In this document: piece by piece, positions 52,737 through 61,306 of the stretch | Numbering within the stretch: the stretch's first letter is position 1 | Layout: each line of letters begins with the position of its first letter | Origin: PALSA-612 sp963711315 | Lineage (GTDB): Bacteria; Actinomycetota; Thermoleophilia; Gaiellales; Gaiellaceae | Length of the DNA: 64,000 nucleotides | Direction: 5' to 3' | Assembly (NCBI GenBank): GCA_963711315.1 | Contig: CAVQDQ010000004.1 | Location: forward strand, 558,001-622,000 | Translations under genes and position numbers: made by a program | The notes under the pieces: model-generated | Database searches by the model: none | What the model was told of the DNA's origin: nothing | Seen by the model: the letters and a program-made list of their open reading frames with translations, nothing else

Positions 52737-53774
52737 TCACGCGAGCGCAGCGATCCGGGCGCCCACGGCCGGCGCGAACTTGAAGCCGTGGCCCGAGCAG
52801 GCCGAGCAGACGACGATCGTGCCGTGCCGCTCGGTGACGAAGCGGTCGTCCTCGATGTTCGTGTAGAGGCACGTCTCCGCACGCATCGGACGCGGATCGG
52901 CAGCCGGATAGCGCTCGCGCACCCAGTCGGCCGCGGCGTCCACGACGGCTGGATCGGGATCACCTCGCTCGCCGGGATCGACTGACGCGCCCGAGTGGTG
53001 AAGTCCCACCTTGAGGACGTTCTCGCCCGCGGCCAGCGAGTACGCGTGCCTGCCGGTGTCCTCGTTCCAATCGATGACGGACGGCAGGGTGTGCGAGCCC
53101 GGGAGGTCGAAGTACGTCACGGTCTCCTGCGACACGTTCGTGTCGAGCTCGATGCCGGCGTCCGCGAGCAGCGGCGTCGCCCAGGCGCCGGCTGCGACTA
53201 CAGCGAGAGCGGCCTGGATGGTGCCGGTAGAGGTCTCGATCGACACGCCGTCCTCGCCGGCCCTCAGAGCGAGCACGCGCACACCCGACTCCACCGGTAT
53301 TCGCCGCGAGCAGGCGGCGAGTGCGCGGTCGGCGTGCACGATGCCGCCGTGCAGCTCGAGCACGACCTCGCCCTCCAGCTCGATGCCGAAGCGCTCGGCG
53401 ACCTCGGGCGGGATGAGCACGTCGTACTCCGCGGAGCAGGCGTCGAGCGCGGCGCGCAACGGCGCGCTGTCGCTTCGCGCGTCGAGCAGCCCTGTGAGCG
53501 AGAGGAGCTCCACTCCCGACTCGTCCTCCAATTCACGCCACAACGGCAGCGCCTCCTGCGCGAGAGCGACCCACTCCGGCTCGTCGTAGGCGAAGCGGAA
53601 GATGCGGGACGCACCGTGGCTCGATCCGTACGGGTGGCCGACCTCGAACTGCTCGAGCACGGTGACGTCGCGTCCGGCGCGTGCCAGCGCCCAGGCGGAC
53701 GCGAGGCCCATCACGCCCGCACCTACGACGACGACGTCAGTGGTGCGCGTGGGCAACGGCGTGGCCCCGGCCAC
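52737..53774 (-). CDS. FAD-dependent amine oxidase, sarcosine/N-methyltryptophan oxidase type
   Basis: 345 residues. Dinucleotide motif DVVVVGAGVMGLASAWALAR, then VLEQFEVGHPYGSSHGASR, the SolA/MSOX signature. C-terminal ETCLYTNIEDDRFV holds the Cys that binds FAD covalently in monomeric sarcosine oxidases, and SACSGHGFKFAPAVG closes the flavin site. Oxidises a secondary amine to aldehyde plus peroxide; the substrate is unknown. The start overlaps the DUF4396 gene by 38 bp. Confidence 0.9.
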   Translation of the reverse strand: MAGATPLPTRTTDVVVVGAGVMGLASAWALARAGRDVTVLEQFEVGHPYGSSHGASRIFRFAYDEPEWVALAQEALPLWRELEDESGVELLSLTGLLDARSDSAPLRAALDACSAEYDVLIPPEVAERFGIELEGEVVLELHGGIVHADRALAACSRRIPVESGVRVLALRAGEDGVSIETSTGTIQAALAVVAAGAWATPLLADAGIELDTNVSQETVTYFDLPGSHTLPSVIDWNEDTGRHAYSLAAGENVLKVGLHHSGASVDPGERGDPDPAVVDAAADWVRERYPAADPRPMRAETCLYTNIEDDRFVTERHGTIVVCSACSGHGFKFAPAVGARIAALA

Positions 53775-54183
53775 GGGCGATCAGCCAGCGGTTGACGGGA
53801 AAGGCGGCAACGAAGGCCAGGGCCAGCGCGAGCGCCAGGGAGCCCCAGAAGAGGGCCGTGTCGAGGCCGGCGTTCATGGCCCCGGGGATGACGAGGACGA
53901 CGGCGTTGTCGACGATCTCCATCACGGTGATGGAGATGGTGTCCGCCGTCAGCGCGACAGCTGCTGCGGCGCGTAGCGGCATCCCCCGGCGGACGAGCGG
54001 GACGAACGTGAACGAGTAACCGAAGAGGAAGGCGAGCGCGATCGCGAGCACGATGGTGGGCGCGTTGCTCCAGCCCAGGGCCGTGCCGATCGCAAGACCA
54101 AGGATCTCGCCGATGGCGCACCCGGTGAGGCAGTGCAGTGTTGCGCTCAGCGCCACCCGGTTCGCGCTCGTGCCATGCTCCAT
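53737..54183 (-). CDS. DUF4396 membrane protein
   Basis: 148 residues from the ATG at 54183 (MEHGTSANRVALSATLHCLT). Helices include GCAIGEILGLAIGTALGWSN and ADTISITVMEIVDNAVVLVI, the conserved core of DUF4396, and a histidine-rich tail HAVAHAHH. The function is unknown; the histidines suggest metal contact. Its start codon shares bases with the divergent M24 ATG, leaving no intergenic promoter there. Confidence 0.82.
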   Translation of the reverse strand: MEHGTSANRVALSATLHCLTGCAIGEILGLAIGTALGWSNAPTIVLAIALAFLFGYSFTFVPLVRRGMPLRAAAAVALTADTISITVMEIVDNAVVLVIPGAMNAGLDTALFWGSLALALALAFVAAFPVNRWLIARGRGHAVAHAHH

Positions 54184-55402
54184 GACCGGAGACACTAGGC
54201 TCTCCGAAGTGCTCACGTCCATCGCCATCTCGCGGGAGGAGCACACGGCGCGTGTCGAGCGGTTGTGCGAGCACCTCGCCGGCTCGTCGCTCTCCGGCGC
54301 AGTGCTCTTCGACCCGTACTACGTCCTCTACTACAGCGGCTTCGCCTTCATTCCCACCGAGCGGCCGATCGCGTTCGCTGTCTCGACCGAGGGCGAGCGG
54401 GCGATGCTCGTGCCTCGCCTCGAGGTGGAGCACGCCGGCGGCGCTACGGGGATCGAGCGGATCGCCCACTACGACGAGTACCCGGGCGACCCGCGAGCAG
54501 AGACAGCGCTCGCCGACCTGCTCGCGGCCATGGGCATCGCCGGCCAGATCGGCGCCGACCAGGACGGCTACCCCTGGATCCTCGGCTATCAGGGACCGTC
54601 GCTGTCCGAGCTGACGAGCGGCGAGGTCGTTCGCATCGTTGCCTTCATCGAGGCGCAGCTGGCAGTGAAGTCGGAGGCCGAGCTCGCCCTCATCCGGGAG
54701 AGCTCGAAGTGGGGCAACCTCGCGCACCGGCTCTTGCAGCAGTACACGCGGGTCGGCCTCACGGAGACGGAGGTGGCGCAACGCGCGTCGGACGAGGCCA
54801 CGACGGCGATGCTCCAGACGCTCGGATCGCTCTACCGGGGCCAGAACCCGGTATTCCGCCGGGCGCACGCGGGCTACCGCGGCCAGATCGGGCGCGGCTC
54901 CGCCATCCCGCACGCCCTCGCGAACAACGTCGTCTTCCAGGATGGCGACGTGCTCGTCACCGGCGCGAGCGCCGACGTGTGGGGCTACCTCTCGGAGCTG
55001 GAGCGGACGATGGTGATCGGCGAGCCGTCGGACGAGCAGCGCCGGCTGTTCGATCACATGGTGGCGTTGCAGGACATCGCCTTCGACGCCATCAAGCCCG
55101 GGGCGCGCTGCTCGGACGTCGACCGCGCGGTCCGGGCGTACTTCGACGAGCACGACCTCATGCCGTACTGGCGCCACCACACGGGCCACGCCATCGGGCT
55201 GCGCTACCACGAGGGTCCGTTCCTCGACACGGGAGACGACACGGAGATCGTCCCCGGCATGGTGTTCACGGTCGAGCCGGGCCTCTACTCGCCCGAGCTC
55301 GGCGGATTTCGCCACTCGGACACCGCCGTCGTCACCGAGGATGGAATCGAGCTCGTCACGTACTACCCGCGCGACCTCGAGAGCTTGACGCTGCCGCCGT
55401 AA
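54182..55402 (+). CDS. M24-family (aminopeptidase P/creatinase-like) protein with altered metal site
   Basis: 406 residues with the creatinase N-terminal domain (YYVLYYSGFAFIPTERPIAF) and pita-bread C-terminal domain (YWRHHTGHAIGLRYHEGPFL, FTVEPGLYSPELGGFRHSDT). Of the five usual metal ligands, His (HHTGHAIG) and one Glu (TVEPG) remain. The first two Asp positions read VLVTGASADVWGYLSELERT (Thr and Glu) and the last Glu is Ser (FRHSDTA). It may be a metal-free creatinase-like hydrolase. The GTG at 54209 is an alternative start. Confidence 0.85.
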   Translation: MTGDTRLSEVLTSIAISREEHTARVERLCEHLAGSSLSGAVLFDPYYVLYYSGFAFIPTERPIAFAVSTEGERAMLVPRLEVEHAGGATGIERIAHYDEYPGDPRAETALADLLAAMGIAGQIGADQDGYPWILGYQGPSLSELTSGEVVRIVAFIEAQLAVKSEAELALIRESSKWGNLAHRLLQQYTRVGLTETEVAQRASDEATTAMLQTLGSLYRGQNPVFRRAHAGYRGQIGRGSAIPHALANNVVFQDGDVLVTGASADVWGYLSELERTMVIGEPSDEQRRLFDHMVALQDIAFDAIKPGARCSDVDRAVRAYFDEHDLMPYWRHHTGHAIGLRYHEGPFLDTGDDTEIVPGMVFTVEPGLYSPELGGFRHSDTAVVTEDGIELVTYYPRDLESLTLPP

Positions 55403-55411
55403 CGTTTAGAG

Positions 55412-55996
55412 CTAGAGCCCGGGCGGGAACGGGAAGAACGAGGGAATCGGCTTCGGGACCGAGGCGAACGTCCCGTACGCGACTGCGATCTCCTGGTGCT
55501 CCCTGAGCGCTATCTGGCGCGGGTCGCCGAGCCAGCGATTGCCGTTGACGAACACCCAGACGCTCTCCTTGCCCTTGGCGCAGTAGGCCCCCAGACATGT
55601 GGCCGAGAAGCGAAGGCCCCACACGTCGAAGAACTGGCCCAGTGTGAACTTGCGAACCGTCGGCGACTCGACGTGCATGATCCCCGAGAAGTCGTGCGTG
55701 TGCAGCGGCGAGATGAAGCGCTCGTGGAAGTCGATGCCGATGCCTGCGGGGACAAGGAAGCCCTTGCCGCGAACGACCACGTCGAGATGCTGGTGTGTGT
55801 GCAGCCGCTGACCCTCGGCCTTCAGCGCCGGTAGCCCGATCTGCTCCAGGCGCGCGTGGAGCAGCACGCGGTTGTTCGCGGGCCACGGTGCCTTCGAGGT
55901 CATGAGCCCAGGCAGCTTGGCTTCACGGGCGGTTGCGGAGCCCGCCAGCGCGGCCGCAGCCAGGAGACAGAGAGCGAGTGACGCGACCCGGATCAC
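55412..55996 (-). CDS. Secreted histidine-rich protein, unknown
   Basis: 194 residues: signal peptide MIRVASLALCLLAAAALAGS, then a beta-rich domain with QRLHTHQHLDVVVRGKGFLV and FISPLHTHDFSGIMHVESPT. Seven histidines in two clusters look like a metal site of cupin type, but the family is not recognised. It ends with FFPFPPGL. Convergent with the M24 gene, 10 bp apart, and 10 bp downstream of the MFS gene on the same strand. Confidence 0.7.
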   Translation of the reverse strand: MIRVASLALCLLAAAALAGSATAREAKLPGLMTSKAPWPANNRVLLHARLEQIGLPALKAEGQRLHTHQHLDVVVRGKGFLVPAGIGIDFHERFISPLHTHDFSGIMHVESPTVRKFTLGQFFDVWGLRFSATCLGAYCAKGKESVWVFVNGNRWLGDPRQIALREHQEIAVAYGTFASVPKPIPSFFPFPPGL

Positions 55997-56005
55997 CTTC
56001 GAATG

Positions 56006-57244
56006 TTAGGGCTCGGACGCCGGGCGCAGCAGCTCCAACCGGTCGACACGCCGCAGGTCCGGGAAGAACCGCCACCAGAGCCCGGCGATGACGATGGTCG
56101 CGACGCCGCCCAGCACGACGGCCGGCACGGCGCCGATCAGGGCGGCCGCGATCCCCGACTCGAATGCCCCCAGCTCGTTGGAGCCGCTGATGAACACCAT
56201 CTCGACGGCATTGACGCGGCCACGAAGCGCGTCAGGGGTGGCGAGGGCCACCGTCATCGAGCGGATGTTCATGCTGAACATGTCCGCGAAGCCTGCGAGA
56301 GCCAGGGCCGCGCAGGAGAGCGGGAACGACTTGGAGAGGCCGAACACGATCATCGCCGCTCCGAAGATCGCCACCACGAGGAGCAGCGTCCGGCCCGCGT
56401 TGCCGCGGATAGGCCGATGAGCGAGGAGGACGCCCGCGGCGAGTGCGCCGACGGCGGGCGAGCTGCGGAGAATCCCAAGACCGACGGGGCCGGTGTCGAG
56501 GATGCTCTTCGCGAACAACGGCAGCAGGGCCATCGCGCCCCCGAAGAGCACGGCGAACAGGTCGAGGCTTATGGCGCCGAACAGAACCGGCGTGCGGCGG
56601 ACGAAGCGCGCTCCCGCGAACAGCGCCTCGCGGCTGGGCGCGGCCTCCAGCAGCCGCTCCTCCGCGCGCTCGTTGACGGAGAGGATGCAGCCGAGGGCGA
56701 CGCCGAACAGCGTCGCCGCCACGACGTAGACGAGCTCGGCTCGCACGGCAAAGAGCAGGCCGCCGATAGCCGGCCCGACGATCGTCGCGCTCTGGAATGC
56801 GATTCCCCGCAAGGCCAATGCGCTCGCGAGCAGGTCCGCCGAGACGAGCGTGGGCGGCATGGAGCGGGATGCCGGCCAGCCGAGGGCGGCCGCGGAACCG
56901 GCGGCGAGTGCGAGCAGGAGGAACGGCCACAGCGAATTCGCTCCCGCGAGCGTCACCAGGAGCAGGCCGCCGGCGACGAGGCCCTCGAGGACGATGGCTG
57001 CTGCATACACGCGTCGGCGCGGCAACCGGTCGGCGATGTGACCGGCGGGCAAGGCCAGCAGCGGTAGCGGCAGGAACTCCGCCAGGCCGATCAGGCCGAG
57101 GTCGAGGGGATTCTCGCGGATGGCATAGACCTGCCAGCCGATCGCCACCGCCATCATCTGCGCCGCGAAGCCGGTCGCGAGGATGGCGACCCAGAACAGC
57201 GAGAAGTCCCGTTGCTGGAGTGGCGAGGGCAGCCGCTTTCTCAC
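56006..57244 (-). CDS. MFS transporter (MFS_3, EntS-like)
   Basis: 412 residues, 12 helices, intact. FSLFWVAILATGFAAQMMAV, LALPAGHIADRLPRRRVYAA (A-like loop) and NIRSMTVALATPDALRGRVN are characteristic of the MFS_3/enterobactin-exporter group, as in the other MFS gene of this window. The substrate is unknown. The product of the downstream gene is secreted, which may point to a shared envelope function. Confidence 0.9.
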   Translation of the reverse strand: MRKRLPSPLQQRDFSLFWVAILATGFAAQMMAVAIGWQVYAIRENPLDLGLIGLAEFLPLPLLALPAGHIADRLPRRRVYAAAIVLEGLVAGGLLLVTLAGANSLWPFLLLALAAGSAAALGWPASRSMPPTLVSADLLASALALRGIAFQSATIVGPAIGGLLFAVRAELVYVVAATLFGVALGCILSVNERAEERLLEAAPSREALFAGARFVRRTPVLFGAISLDLFAVLFGGAMALLPLFAKSILDTGPVGLGILRSSPAVGALAAGVLLAHRPIRGNAGRTLLLVVAIFGAAMIVFGLSKSFPLSCAALALAGFADMFSMNIRSMTVALATPDALRGRVNAVEMVFISGSNELGAFESGIAAALIGAVPAVVLGGVATIVIAGLWWRFFPDLRRVDRLELLRPASEP

Positions 57245-57308
57245 ACACCCAGCCTAGGGCCTGGACCGTTCTGGACATGGCGTAAGACGGCTACGATGCT
57301 CCGCCGAC

Positions 57309-58004
57309 GTGAAGGCGATGCGACCCACACTCCTGCTCCTGCTCGTGCTTGTGGCCGCTACGGCCGCGTCCGTTTCGGCCTCTGTCAGCCCGGCCGTGGT
57401 CGCTTCGATCACCGATGGCGACACGGTGAGACTGGCAGACGGGCGGCGTGTCCGGCTCGTCCAGATCGACACGCCCGAGCTGAACACGGGCGAGTGCTAC
57501 TCGCGGGCGGCACGGAAGGCACTGCTGCGTCTCGTGCCGGAGAGGAGCGCCGTCGGACTGGAGACAGACCCGGGCCTCGACCAGGTCGACCGCTACGGGC
57601 GTCTGCTGCGGTACCTCCGGCGGGGCGGCGCGAACATAAACCTCGAGCTCGTCCGCCAGGGCGCGGCGGCGCCGTACTTCTACGGCGGTGACCTGGGACG
57701 CTACGCGGACCAGCTGCTGTCGGCGGCGAAGGCGGCTAAGGCAGCCAGGCGCGGCCTGTGGGGTGCGTGCCCCGGCACGATCCTCGACCCATCGCGGGCC
57801 GTGACGACTCATCAGAAGAGCTCCTCGCCGCCGCGCGGCATCGTGCCGCGCAGTGGCTGCGACCCGTCCTACCCGACGGTGTGCATTCCGCCGTATCCGC
57901 CCGATCTCGACTGCGCCGACGTGTCGGAGAAGGGCTTCAAGGTCGTCGGCAGGGATCCGCACGGCTTCGACGGCGATCGCGACGGCGTCGGCTGCGAGAC
58001 CTAG
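57309..58004 (+). CDS. Secreted thermonuclease (SNase) with C-terminal excalibur domain
   Basis: 231 residues: signal peptide (TLLLLLVLVAATAASVSASV), SNase core VASITDGDTVRLADGRRVRL, VQIDTPELNTGECYSRAA (catalytic Asp/Glu/Arg pattern) and VDRYGRLLRYLRR, then an excalibur calcium-binding motif DCADVSEKGFKVVG, DPHGFDGDRDGVGCE. Degrades DNA/RNA outside the cell. ATG at 57309 or 57318 possible. Confidence 0.92.
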   Translation: MKAMRPTLLLLLVLVAATAASVSASVSPAVVASITDGDTVRLADGRRVRLVQIDTPELNTGECYSRAARKALLRLVPERSAVGLETDPGLDQVDRYGRLLRYLRRGGANINLELVRQGAAAPYFYGGDLGRYADQLLSAAKAAKAARRGLWGACPGTILDPSRAVTTHQKSSSPPRGIVPRSGCDPSYPTVCIPPYPPDLDCADVSEKGFKVVGRDPHGFDGDRDGVGCET

Positions 58005-58051
58005 GAAGAGGGGTCGGGCAAACTCACGTAGCTGCCGACTACAGACGCAAC

Positions 58052-58957
58052 GTGAGCCTACGCCTGCTCGCACTCTGCGCCCTTGCCGCCTCGCTCTTCG
58101 TGCCCAGCGCGATCTCAGGAACGCGTGCCGACCCGTACGACCCGGATGCCTCCTTCGTAGTCAGCGATGAGCCACGCAGGGTCGGACAGCCGATCGAGTT
58201 CGTTGCGCTGGCGGATGGCTACTCGCGCTACAACTGGGACTTCGGCGACGGCTCGTTCGGCCGCGGCCTGGAGGCCTCACATAGCTATCGCGAGCCCGGG
58301 CGCTACGTAATCACGCTCGAGGTCGTCACGGCCGGCGGTGCGTACGCGGCAAAGACCAAGAGCGTCACCGTGCACGGCGCTCCCTCTCCCGACGCCTTGC
58401 CGACCCTGCGTGGTCGTGTCCGCCGGAGCCACAAGGATCCCGAGCTCAGCAAGGCCGCGGCCGCGTTCGGCAAGCAGCTCACCAACAGGTGGAGCCCGCG
58501 GGCTGTCCTCTGCTGGAGCGAGCTCGACTGGTCGACGCTCACGGGGCCGAAATACGAGATCGTGGCGGGTTTCGTCGAATATCGCAGCCCTCGCCAGGTG
58601 CACCTCTCCCCCGGCATCTGCAAGCGGCTGGAGCTGGTGCGCTACAAGCGGCCGAGGCCCGCGGCCACGCTCTTCACGGCGTTCAGCGTGCTCGTCTTCA
58701 CGCACGAGGTAGTGCACACGCTCGGCATCGGCAACGAGGCGGCGGCGACGTGCTTCGGGCTCCAGCTGTCGGGGTTCATGAGCCGCGCCATGGGCACGAA
58801 CGAGGCCTTCGCGAGGCGGCTCGAGGTCCTACTCACCGGGTGGTACAGGCAAAGCAACCTCGCGCCCGGTTACTGGAGCCCCGAGTGTCGCGACGGGGGC
58901 AAGCTCGACCTGCTCCCCGAGGAGAGAGGCTGGCCGCTGCCTCAGCGCGTGAGGTGA
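58052..58957 (+). CDS. Secreted PKD-domain protein with HExxH motif
   Basis: From the GTG at 58052: signal peptide SLRLLALCALAASLFVPSAI, a PKD beta-sandwich (YNWDFGDGSFGRGLEASHSY, YVITLEVVTAGGAYAAKTK), then a 170-residue domain with VFTHEVVHTLGIGNEAAATC. HEVVH is a zinc-metalloprotease motif and the Glu in the following GNEAA could be the third ligand. The protease family is unidentified. It lies 47 bp after the nuclease gene and its 3' end overlaps the convergent S9 gene by 16 bp. Confidence 0.78.
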   Translation: MSLRLLALCALAASLFVPSAISGTRADPYDPDASFVVSDEPRRVGQPIEFVALADGYSRYNWDFGDGSFGRGLEASHSYREPGRYVITLEVVTAGGAYAAKTKSVTVHGAPSPDALPTLRGRVRRSHKDPELSKAAAAFGKQLTNRWSPRAVLCWSELDWSTLTGPKYEIVAGFVEYRSPRQVHLSPGICKRLELVRYKRPRPAATLFTAFSVLVFTHEVVHTLGIGNEAAATCFGLQLSGFMSRAMGTNEAFARRLEVLLTGWYRQSNLAPGYWSPECRDGGKLDLLPEERGWPLPQRVR

Positions 58958-60777
58958 CGCTCGAGCCAGTCGGCGGCAAGGCTCAGCGCCTTCACCTCGT
59001 TCTGGCGTTTCGTAAAGCCGTGACCCTCGTCCTCGAACACGACGTATTCGACCTCGCGTCCGAGCTCCCGTAGCTTGTCCACCAGCTGGTCCGACTCTCC
59101 CTTCACGACGCGAGGATCCTTGGCACCCTGGATCACGAGGAGCGGGGTCTTCACGTTCTCGATGTACGTCAGCGGCGACCGCTCGCGAAGTAGATCGGCG
59201 TCCTCGTCGGGATCGCCCACGAACCGTTTCATCATCCGCTGCCACGACGGAGGAACGGCCCTCGCGAACGTGATGAGATTGGATGGGCCGACGATGTCGA
59301 CCGCGGCTGCCCAGTAGTCGGGCAGCCGAGTCACGCATGTGAGCGTCGCGAAGCCGCCGTAGGAGCCGCCGTAGACGCCGATTCGCTCCGCGTCGACCCA
59401 GTCCTGCTCATGCAGCCACTTGACGGCGTGTTCCCAGTCCTTCATGTCGCCGCCGCCCCAGTCGCGCTGAACCAGCCGCTGGTAGGACTTGCCGTAGCCC
59501 GTCGAGCCTCGGATGTTGGTTGCCAGCACGGCGATGCCGCGGCTGAGCAGGTACTGGTAGAGCGGGTGGTAGAGGGGTTGCTCCTGCGCCTCCGGGCCGC
59601 CGTGGATCGACAGCACCACCGGCAGCTGTCCCTCCAGATCGGGTGGCCTGTAAAGCCAGGCGGGAATCTCACGGCCGTCGAAGCTCGGGTATCCGATCAG
59701 CTCGACGTCGGAGAGCTCGTCCTCACGTGGCACGCCGATTCGGCTCTCCGTAACCGCATGCGAGCCCGAGACGTCCCTTCTCGCGACCCACACCTCCGGG
59801 GGGCGGCGAGGCCCCGTGAGGATGGCAGCGACCTGTGAGCCGTCGTCCGAGAGCGCGATCGGCGGAGTGAATCCGGTCAGGTGTGGGCGGGCGCCGGCGG
59901 GAAGCTCGGGATCCGGCAAATCCTCTCCGGACTCGAGATCGCGCAGCTTGACGATCTCCCAGCCGTCGACGTTGACGAGCCAGGCGAGCACGCGGCCGTC
60001 GCCCGAGATCGTTACTCCCTCCACGTCCCCGTCCGGCGTCTCCACCCAGTCGAAGCGACCGGCGGCGAGGTCATAGAACCCCAGCCCGCGAAACTCGCGG
60101 CCCTCGTCGCTCAGCAGGTAGAAGCCCGACCCGTCGGCAGCCCAGGGCCCAGGCGCGTAGATGCCGTCCTCGTCGTGCGGAGTGAGCTCCGTCGTCTCGC
60201 CGGATTCCAGGTCGACCAAGTGGATCGACGTGTCGCTGTTGTTGCGGACGTCGACGGCCAGCAATCTCGTGCCGTCCGGCGACCAGTCGCCCACGGCTGC
60301 GTACATCCCCTCGCCGAAGACGTTGCGCGTGTCGCCCGTCGCCAGGTCCAGGATCCACACCTCGACGTCGGTCGGCGTTCTCGCGTTCGACGAATACGCG
60401 AGCTTCGTGCCGTCCGGCGAGAACGCTCCAGCCTCCACGAAGTGCTGCACCTCGGGCTCGTCGGTGATCTGCTCGGGCCAGCCTTCGGCCGGGTCGAGGA
60501 CGAACAGCTGGTGGAACTCGTCGCCGTCGCGGTCGGCGCAAAGAACGATCGTGCCGTCCCGCGGCGAGACGGCCACCTGCCGCACAGTCTCTGCCGTGAA
60601 CGAGGTCAGCTGGTCCGGCCAGCCACCGTCGACTGGCACGCGCCAGAGATTGAACTGGCCAGACATGTTGCTGACGAAGAGCACGTCTGCTCCGTCCCGC
60701 GTGAACGCGAGGGCAGCTCCGAAGCGGCGGTAGCCGATGAAGCGCTCGAAGGCGGGCAGCTTCGTCGACGTGCTCAC
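58942..60777 (-). CDS. S9-family prolyl oligopeptidase-like peptidase
   Basis: 611 residues from GTG 60777 (STSTKLPAFERFIGYRRFG). The N-terminal beta-propeller has DWSPDGTRLLAVDVRNNSD-type blades. The hydrolase domain shows VVLSIHGGPEAQEQPLYHPL, nucleophile GVYGGSYGGFATLTCV, Asp in IQGAKDPRVVKGES and His in EDEGHGFTKRQNEV. The frame is open far upstream (to 61638) but that part runs antisense through another gene. Cytoplasmic or exported: no signal peptide seen. Confidence 0.92.
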   Translation of the reverse strand: MSTSTKLPAFERFIGYRRFGAALAFTRDGADVLFVSNMSGQFNLWRVPVDGGWPDQLTSFTAETVRQVAVSPRDGTIVLCADRDGDEFHQLFVLDPAEGWPEQITDEPEVQHFVEAGAFSPDGTKLAYSSNARTPTDVEVWILDLATGDTRNVFGEGMYAAVGDWSPDGTRLLAVDVRNNSDTSIHLVDLESGETTELTPHDEDGIYAPGPWAADGSGFYLLSDEGREFRGLGFYDLAAGRFDWVETPDGDVEGVTISGDGRVLAWLVNVDGWEIVKLRDLESGEDLPDPELPAGARPHLTGFTPPIALSDDGSQVAAILTGPRRPPEVWVARRDVSGSHAVTESRIGVPREDELSDVELIGYPSFDGREIPAWLYRPPDLEGQLPVVLSIHGGPEAQEQPLYHPLYQYLLSRGIAVLATNIRGSTGYGKSYQRLVQRDWGGGDMKDWEHAVKWLHEQDWVDAERIGVYGGSYGGFATLTCVTRLPDYWAAAVDIVGPSNLITFARAVPPSWQRMMKRFVGDPDEDADLLRERSPLTYIENVKTPLLVIQGAKDPRVVKGESDQLVDKLRELGREVEYVVFEDEGHGFTKRQNEVKALSLAADWLERHLTR

Positions 60778-60942
60778 GGTCGCCACGCCGCGGACAATAC
60801 TCGCCCGGCCTCGAGTCGGAGGCGGTGGGTCAGTAGTTAGAGGAAGCCTCGTCAGCGAATTCGCCGATGCCGCCCGGTCGGGAACGAGAGAGCCTCGGAG
60901 TGTTGGGGCTTTCCCCAAGCCCCCGAAAGTGAGAGGTGGCTG

Positions 60943-61227
60943 ATGTTCAACTACGTCGGATTGTTCCGTATGACCCCGGTTGCCCGCGAGAACCTCGAGA
61001 AGACCCCCGAATACTTCGAGAAGATCCACAAGATCGTGGAGCTCGAGGGCGGCAAGGTCGACCGGTTCCTCGCGATCATGGGCCCCTGGGAGTACCTGGG
61101 CATCTTCACGTACCCGGATCTCGAGGCCGCGTTCCGCGCCCTCGGCAAGATCGCGAAGCTGGAGATCTTCGAGACGGAGACGTTCCCCGCTGAGGACGTC
61201 GAAGTCTTCTTCAAGGTTCTCGTCTAA
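60943..61227 (+). CDS. GYD-domain-like small protein
   Basis: 94 residues, MFNYVGLFRMTPVARENLEK, an alpha/beta ferredoxin-like fold with KVDRFLAIMGPWEYLGIFTY and a C-terminal AEDVEVFFKVLV. It resembles GYD proteins, whose function is unknown. GAGAGG lies before the ATG. A terminator follows. Confidence 0.8.
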   Translation: MFNYVGLFRMTPVARENLEKTPEYFEKIHKIVELEGGKVDRFLAIMGPWEYLGIFTYPDLEAAFRALGKIAKLEIFETETFPAEDVEVFFKVLV

Positions 61228-61267
61228 GCAGACGAGTCCGGCTCTCTCACGCCGAGAGCCCCGGTTC

Positions 61268-61293
61268 GGAAGCCGCTCCTCGGAGCGGCTTCC
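61268..61293. terminator. Bidirectional hairpin terminator
   Basis: GGAAGCCGCTCC and GGAGCGGCTTCC form a 12-bp perfect stem with a very short loop, between the convergent GYD and antiporter genes. There is no long T-run on either side, so it may be a GC-type terminator for both. Confidence 0.75.
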
Positions 61294-61306
61294 GCGTTCA
61301 CGGGGA

